From Halobacterium sp. CBA1132 (GTDB taxonomy: Archaea > Halobacteriota > Halobacteria > Halobacteriales > Halobacteriaceae): a stretch of DNA of 64,000 nt. Every line of letters begins with the position of its first letter. The stretch's first letter is position 1. The stretch spans positions 1,798,001 to 1,862,000 of the forward strand of contig NZ_BCMZ01000001.1 in the NCBI RefSeq assembly GCF_001485535.1, written 5' to 3'. Of the stretch, positions 59,967 to 64,000 are shown one piece after another. Position numbers and translations under genes: made by a program. The notes under the pieces are model-generated. The model saw only the letters and a program-made list of their open reading frames with translations. It was not told where the DNA came from and did no database searches.

Positions 59967-60689
59967 GTGATAGTCGTCGCGACCGAGGATTTCGAAGTCT
60001 ACCACGAGGTCGTCGAGGAGCTGCGGGACCGCGACGTGACGTTCACGACGGTCGAACCGGGCGAGCCGCTGCCGGAGACGACGGGCGTCGTCATCACGGC
60101 GGGCGAGGACATCGACGCGGACGCGCCAGTCGTGGTCGCCGACCCCGATCACGCCCGTCAGACCGTCGAGGAGGCGCTCGTCTACCTGCGGGGCGGCGAG
60201 GGGCGGACCGTCGTCGGCGTCGACCCGGGGACCCGGCCCGGCATCGCGGTGCTGCGCGGTGGGATGGTCGTCTCGGCGTTCCAAGTGCCGGTCGAGCGGG
60301 CCGCCGAAGTGGTGAGCGAGGAGGTCGCGGGCGAGGACGACGCCGTGGTGCGCGTGGGTGACGGCGCACGGCTGGAAGGCGCGCGCATCATCGACGGCCT
60401 CGACGACGTGCGCGTGGAGTTAGTCGACGAGACGGGGACGACGCCGTTCCTCGGGCCGGGCGCGCGAGGGATGGGCGACGTGCTCGCGGCAGCGAACATC
60501 GCGTTGATGACCGGCGAGGAAGTCGAGGGCCGGAGCATCGAACCCACGGAGGGCGAGATTCAGGTCATCAAGAGCCGGTCGCGGGAGGCCAGCGACCAGA
60601 ATCGGACCATCACCGAGGCGCTCGCGCGGCAGGTCGCGCGCGGCGAACTCACGCTCGACGAGGCGCTGGAGAGGCACCGCGAGGAGTGA
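59967..60689 (+). CDS. RNase H-fold protein of unknown role
   Basis: 240 residues; GTG start at 59967 (VIVVATEDFEVYHEVVEEL). An N-terminal 75-residue receiver-like or Rossmann part is followed by VVGVDPGTRPGIAVLRGG, which has the look of the first strand and acid of RuvC/YqgF-type RNase H folds. Then come VVRVGDGARLEGARIIDGL and FLGPGARGMGDVLAAANIA, and a helical tail. Position next to RadB and its fold suggest nucleic-acid work; a resolvase-like activity is only a guess. Confidence 0.7.
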   Translation: MIVVATEDFEVYHEVVEELRDRDVTFTTVEPGEPLPETTGVVITAGEDIDADAPVVVADPDHARQTVEEALVYLRGGEGRTVVGVDPGTRPGIAVLRGGMVVSAFQVPVERAAEVVSEEVAGEDDAVVRVGDGARLEGARIIDGLDDVRVELVDETGTTPFLGPGARGMGDVLAAANIALMTGEEVEGRSIEPTEGEIQVIKSRSREASDQNRTITEALARQVARGELTLDEALERHREE

Positions 60690-60833
60690 CCGGCTCCGGT
60701 CCCGGCAGAACGAACGGGAGACGGCACGCCTTTCTGCCTTCGTGTGTTAGTCGTTGACAGCCACGGTGGGGTGTGGCGGAAAGTACTTCCGTTACGACGC
60801 CGGAATCGCACACATCCGCCGTAGCCTCCAATC

Positions 60834-63059
60834 ATGAACGAAGTCCAACTTGAGGTGGCGAAAGCCTACCCGAACGACTCGGGCAGGGGCATCGCTCGCC
60901 TCGACCCCGACACGCTCCTGCATCTGAAGCTCAGCCCGGGAGACATCATCGAAATCGAGGGTGCCGAGACGACCGCCGCGAAGGTCTGGCGCGCCGACCG
61001 GCAGGACTGGAACACCGACACCATCCGCATCGACGGGTTCACCCGGCAGAACGCCGACGTCGGCATCGGCGAACGCGTCAAGATTCGGAAGGCCGACGCC
61101 CAGAAGGCCGACCGGCTCGTGCTCGCGCCGCCGGAGGACGCCAGCGTCCAGTTCGGCAGCGACGCCGCCGGCATGGTCAAACGACAGATTCTCAAGCGCC
61201 CCGTTGTCTCGCGGGACATCGTGCCCGTGATGAGCAGCACGAACCACCCGTTCATGCGCTCGCCGGGGCAGGCCATCCCGCTCATCGCCGTCGAGACCGA
61301 ACCGGAGGGCGTCTGTCTCATCACGGAGGACACGGACGTCGAACTCCGCGAGGAGCCGATCAGCGGCTTCGAGCGCACGGGCGGCGGCATCACCTACGAG
61401 GACATCGGCGGCCTCGAGAGCGAGATTCAGCGCGTCCGGGAGATGGTCGAACTCCCGATGAAACACCCCCAAATCTTCCAGAAGCTCGGCATCGAACCGC
61501 CGCAGGGGGTGTTGCTGCACGGCCCGCCGGGCACCGGGAAGACGCTGCTGGCGAAAGCCGTCGCTAACGAGACGTCGGCGAGTTTCTTCTCCATTGCCGG
61601 CCCCGAGATTATCTCCAAGTACTACGGCGAGTCCGAACAGCAGTTACGCGAAATCTTCGAGGACGCCAAAGACGACTCCCCCTCGATCATCTTCATCGAC
61701 GAGTTGGACTCTATCGCGCCCAAGCGCGAGGACGTCACGGGCGAGGTCGAGCGCCGCGTCGTCGCCCAGCTGCTGACGATGATGGACGGCCTCGAAGGCC
61801 GCGGCCAAGTCATCGTCATCGCGGCGACGAACCGCGTCGACGCCGTCGACCCGGCGCTCCGTCGCCCCGGTCGCTTCGACCGCGAGATCGAAATCGGCGT
61901 CCCCGACGAGGTGGGCCGCGAGGAGATTCTGAAGATTCACACCCGCGGCATGCCGCTGAGCGACGACGTGAACCTCTCGTCGCTGGCCGACGACACCCAC
62001 GGCTTCGTCGGCGCCGACATCGAGAGCCTCACGAAGGAAGCCGCGATGCGCGCGCTCCGGCGCTACCTCCCCGAAATCGACCTCGACGAGGAGGACATCC
62101 CGCCGAGCCTCATCGACCGGATGATTGTCAAGCGCGACGACTTCAAGGGCGCGCTCAACGAGGTCGAACCCTCCGCGATGCGGGAAGTCCTCGTCGAACT
62201 CCCCAAACTGTCGTGGGACGACGTCGGCGGTCTCGACGACGCGAAAAACGACATCAAGGAGGCCGTCGAGTGGCCGCTCAATCAGCCCGAGAAGTTCACC
62301 CGCATGGGCATCGACCCGCCCGCGGGCGTGCTGCTGTACGGGCCGCCGGGCACCGGGAAGACGCTGATGGCGAAAGCGGTCGCCAACGAGACCAACGCCA
62401 ACTTCATCAGCGTCCGCGGCCCGCAGCTGCTCTCGAAGTGGGTGGGTGAATCCGAGAAGGCCATCCGGCAGACGTTCCGGAAAGCCCGGCAAGTCTCCCC
62501 GACGGTCATCTTCTTCGACGAACTCGACAGCCTCGCGCCCGGCCGCGGGCAAGAAGTCGGGAACAACGTCTCCGAGCGCGTCGTCAACCAGCTCCTCACG
62601 GAGCTGGACGGCCTCGAAGAGATGGAGGAAGTGATGGTCATCGCGGCGACGAACCGCCCCGACATCATCGACCCGGCGCTCATCCGCTCGGGGCGCTTCG
62701 ACCGCCTCGTCCAGGTCGGCCAGCCCGACGTCGAGGGCCGCGAGCAGATTCTGAAGATTCACACCCAGGACATCCCGCTCGCGCCCGACGTCAGCCTCCG
62801 CGAACTCGCGGAAGTGACCGACGGCTACGTCGGCAGCGACCTCGCGAACATCACCCGCGAAGCCGCCATCGAAGCGCTCCGCGAGGACGAGGACGCCGAA
62901 GAAGTCGAGATGCGCCACTTCCGCCGCGGCATGGAGGACGTCCGCCCCACCGTCACGGAAGACCTCATGGACTACTACGACCGCGTCGAAGAACAGTTCA
63001 AAGGCAGTCAGAACCCCGAAACCCGCCGCGAGCAGGGCGGCCACATCGGGTTCCAATAG
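60834..63059 (+). CDS. cdc48: CDC48/VAT-type AAA+ ATPase
   Basis: 741 residues. N-domain (1 to about 185: [17 protein letters not shown] onward), D1 with [13 protein letters not shown] near 230 and [17 protein letters not shown]2 with [13 protein letters not shown] near 503 and [15 protein letters not shown], arginine-finger stretches in both ([22 protein letters not shown]). Hexameric unfoldase feeding the proteasome and remodelling complexes. Complete and typical. Confidence 0.95.
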   Translation: MNEVQLEVAKAYPNDSGRGIARLDPDTLLHLKLSPGDIIEIEGAETTAAKVWRADRQDWNTDTIRIDGFTRQNADVGIGERVKIRKADAQKADRLVLAPPEDASVQFGSDAAGMVKRQILKRPVVSRDIVPVMSSTNHPFMRSPGQAIPLIAVETEPEGVCLITEDTDVELREEPISGFERTGGGITYEDIGGLESEIQRVREMVELPMKHPQIFQKLGIEPPQGVLLHGPPGTGKTLLAKAVANETSASFFSIAGPEIISKYYGESEQQLREIFEDAKDDSPSIIFIDELDSIAPKREDVTGEVERRVVAQLLTMMDGLEGRGQVIVIAATNRVDAVDPALRRPGRFDREIEIGVPDEVGREEILKIHTRGMPLSDDVNLSSLADDTHGFVGADIESLTKEAAMRALRRYLPEIDLDEEDIPPSLIDRMIVKRDDFKGALNEVEPSAMREVLVELPKLSWDDVGGLDDAKNDIKEAVEWPLNQPEKFTRMGIDPPAGVLLYGPPGTGKTLMAKAVANETNANFISVRGPQLLSKWVGESEKAIRQTFRKARQVSPTVIFFDELDSLAPGRGQEVGNNVSERVVNQLLTELDGLEEMEEVMVIAATNRPDIIDPALIRSGRFDRLVQVGQPDVEGREQILKIHTQDIPLAPDVSLRELAEVTDGYVGSDLANITREAAIEALREDEDAEEVEMRHFRRGMEDVRPTVTEDLMDYYDRVEEQFKGSQNPETRREQGGHIGFQ

Positions 63060-63203
63060 TACCTTTTTACTGCGGGGGGTGCGCCGGAGGCGCACCCCCG
63101 CTTGCAAAAAGCTACGCTAAAAACGTCCCGCGACTCGCTACGCTCGTCGCGGCGGAAACGCGCGGCTTCGCCGCGCGTATGCTTCACAGCAGCTACGGCA
63201 CAG
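63060..63203. repeat. Hairpin-rich convergent spacer
   Basis: Directly after the cdc48 stop lies a T-run (tacctttttact), then GGGGTGCGCC-gga-GGCGCACCCC (63077-63104 region), CCGCGACTCGC/GCTCGTCGCGG and ACGCGCGG-cttc-CCGCGCGT. Such stacked stems may end both convergent transcripts; they are of the same style as the 58.6 kb array. Confidence 0.5.
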
Positions 63204-64000
63204 CTACGCCGTCGGGCTGACTCGCTGGTAGACGCGGCCGAGTTCCTCCCGGACGACCTGTCGTTCGAGGAGCGCGACGCCCGCGACGACGACGAGGAAG
63301 CCGACTGCCGTCGATTGCGTGACGCTCTCGCCGAACAGCAGCCACGACGTGATGGCGGCGAAGATGGGGACGGCGTACGCCACGAGGTTCGTGCGGACGG
63401 GGCCGATTTTCCGGATGAGCGTGAAGAAGATGGGGTACGCGACGGCCGTCGAGAGCACACCCAAGACCAGCACCGCGTAGACGACGGGCATCGTGACGGT
63501 GGCGCCGGCTGCCGATTCGCCGATGGCGACGCTCACCACGTGGAGGAGCAGGGCGCCGAGCGCCATCGCCCACGCAGTCAGCGGAATGCTGTCGAGGGTG
63601 GCGTCCACGCGCTGCAGAAGGACGCTGCCGAGCGCCACCGACATCGCCGCAGCGAGTACGAGCAGTTGGCCTACCGTCGACCCGGACGTGAGCGTCTCGG
63701 GGGACGGCTGGACGATGATGGCGACGCCGAGTAGTCCGACGGCGATGCCGACGAGGCCGACCGCGTCGAGGCGCTGGTCGAGCAGCACGAACGCGAGCGC
63801 GGGCGCGAGAATCGGGTTCAGGCCGTACATCACGGACGCGGCGGCCGGCGTTATCGCCTGCTGCCCGAGGAAGAGGAAGCCGTTGTTCCCCGCGATGAGC
63901 GCGGCCGCGCCGACCACGACGCCGGCGTAGTCCGCGCGGTTCTGGGGCAGCCACGTGTCGTAGCGCCACGCGACGAACACCAGCAGGAACGGGACGGCGA
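63204..64000 (-). CDS. EamA/DMT-superfamily transporter (5' end outside window)
   Basis: The frame is open from 63204 to the window edge, about 265 residues, with the N-terminus missing. Nine membrane segments are visible; GLNPILAPALAFVLLDQRLD and GPVRTNLVAYAVPIFAAITS are EamA repeat ends. It is paralogous to the transporter at 24954-25871. Substrate unknown. Confidence 0.85.
   Translation of the reverse strand, partial: AVPFLLVFVAWRYDTWLPQNRADYAGVVVGAAALIAGNNGFLFLGQQAITPAAASVMYGLNPILAPALAFVLLDQRLDAVGLVGIAVGLLGVAIIVQPSPETLTSGSTVGQLLVLAAAMSVALGSVLLQRVDATLDSIPLTAWAMALGALLLHVVSVAIGESAAGATVTMPVVYAVLVLGVLSTAVAYPIFFTLIRKIGPVRTNLVAYAVPIFAAITSWLLFGESVTQSTAVGFLVVVAGVALLERQVVREELGRVYQRVSPTA

Overview
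The window is a very GC-rich (roughly two thirds G+C) piece of a haloarchaeal chromosome. The signs are acidic proteomes, Tat-type signal peptides, TATA-box promoters placed for leaderless transcripts, NrdJ, RfcL, RadB, CDC48, an archaeal RNase HI and many small zinc-finger proteins. It looks like Halobacteriales (Halobacterium-like), but the species cannot be fixed from the sequence alone.

Layout. 1-7.8 kb: seven consecutive minus-strand genes for secreted TasA/camelysin-like (SipW-type signal) beta-sandwich proteins, two of them carrying von Willebrand A domains. Three of the genes are preceded by the same folded leader, which contains a perfect tRNA T-arm mimic and a hairpin at the start codon. 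8-14.5 kb: an HTH membrane protein facing the cluster, a Cys-rich membrane protein, an XRE regulator, a hydrolase, a GNAT enzyme and TrkAH potassium uptake. 14.9-20.5 kb: rfcL, a four-gene polar amino-acid ABC transporter, and a CtaA-like heme protein. 20.8-27.1 kb: malic enzyme-phosphotransacetylase, RNase HI, a CBS protein, a DMT exporter and an aldo/keto reductase. 27.5-34.2 kb: intron-containing tRNA-Met, conserved haloarchaeal proteins, a free-standing LAGLIDADG endonuclease and the B12-dependent ribonucleotide reductase NrdJ. 34.7-38.8 kb: trpDFEG operon, with a repeat inserted in frame in trpE. 38.9-39.55 kb: tRNA-Val followed by four tandem tRNA-tail repeats. 39.6-43.8 kb: a TetR regulator with a thioredoxin-reductase-like flavoprotein, a pirin and an aldehyde dehydrogenase; the last three share a palindromic operator. 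43.8-52.6 kb: a triplicated metalloprotease-like lipoprotein, then glycerol catabolism glpABC / glpK plus an unrecognised membrane protein. 52.6-56.7 kb: a Cdc6-like ATPase, an FKBP, small zinc proteins, a single lycopene-cyclase domain and a CBS-ribosome-hibernation protein. 56.7-58.4 kb: a complete IS200/IS605 element (tnpA, tnpB). 58.4-64 kb: palindrome-rich spacer, RadB, an RNase H-like protein, CDC48 and a partial DMT transporter.

Most unusual features: (i) the TasA-like array and its repeated RNA-like leaders; (ii) repeats downstream of two different tRNAs that each carry the 3' tail of their own host tRNA; (iii) twin-hairpin palindromic elements found both in spacers and in frame inside trpE and tnpB; (iv) a small TTTACC-n4-GGTAAA regulon.
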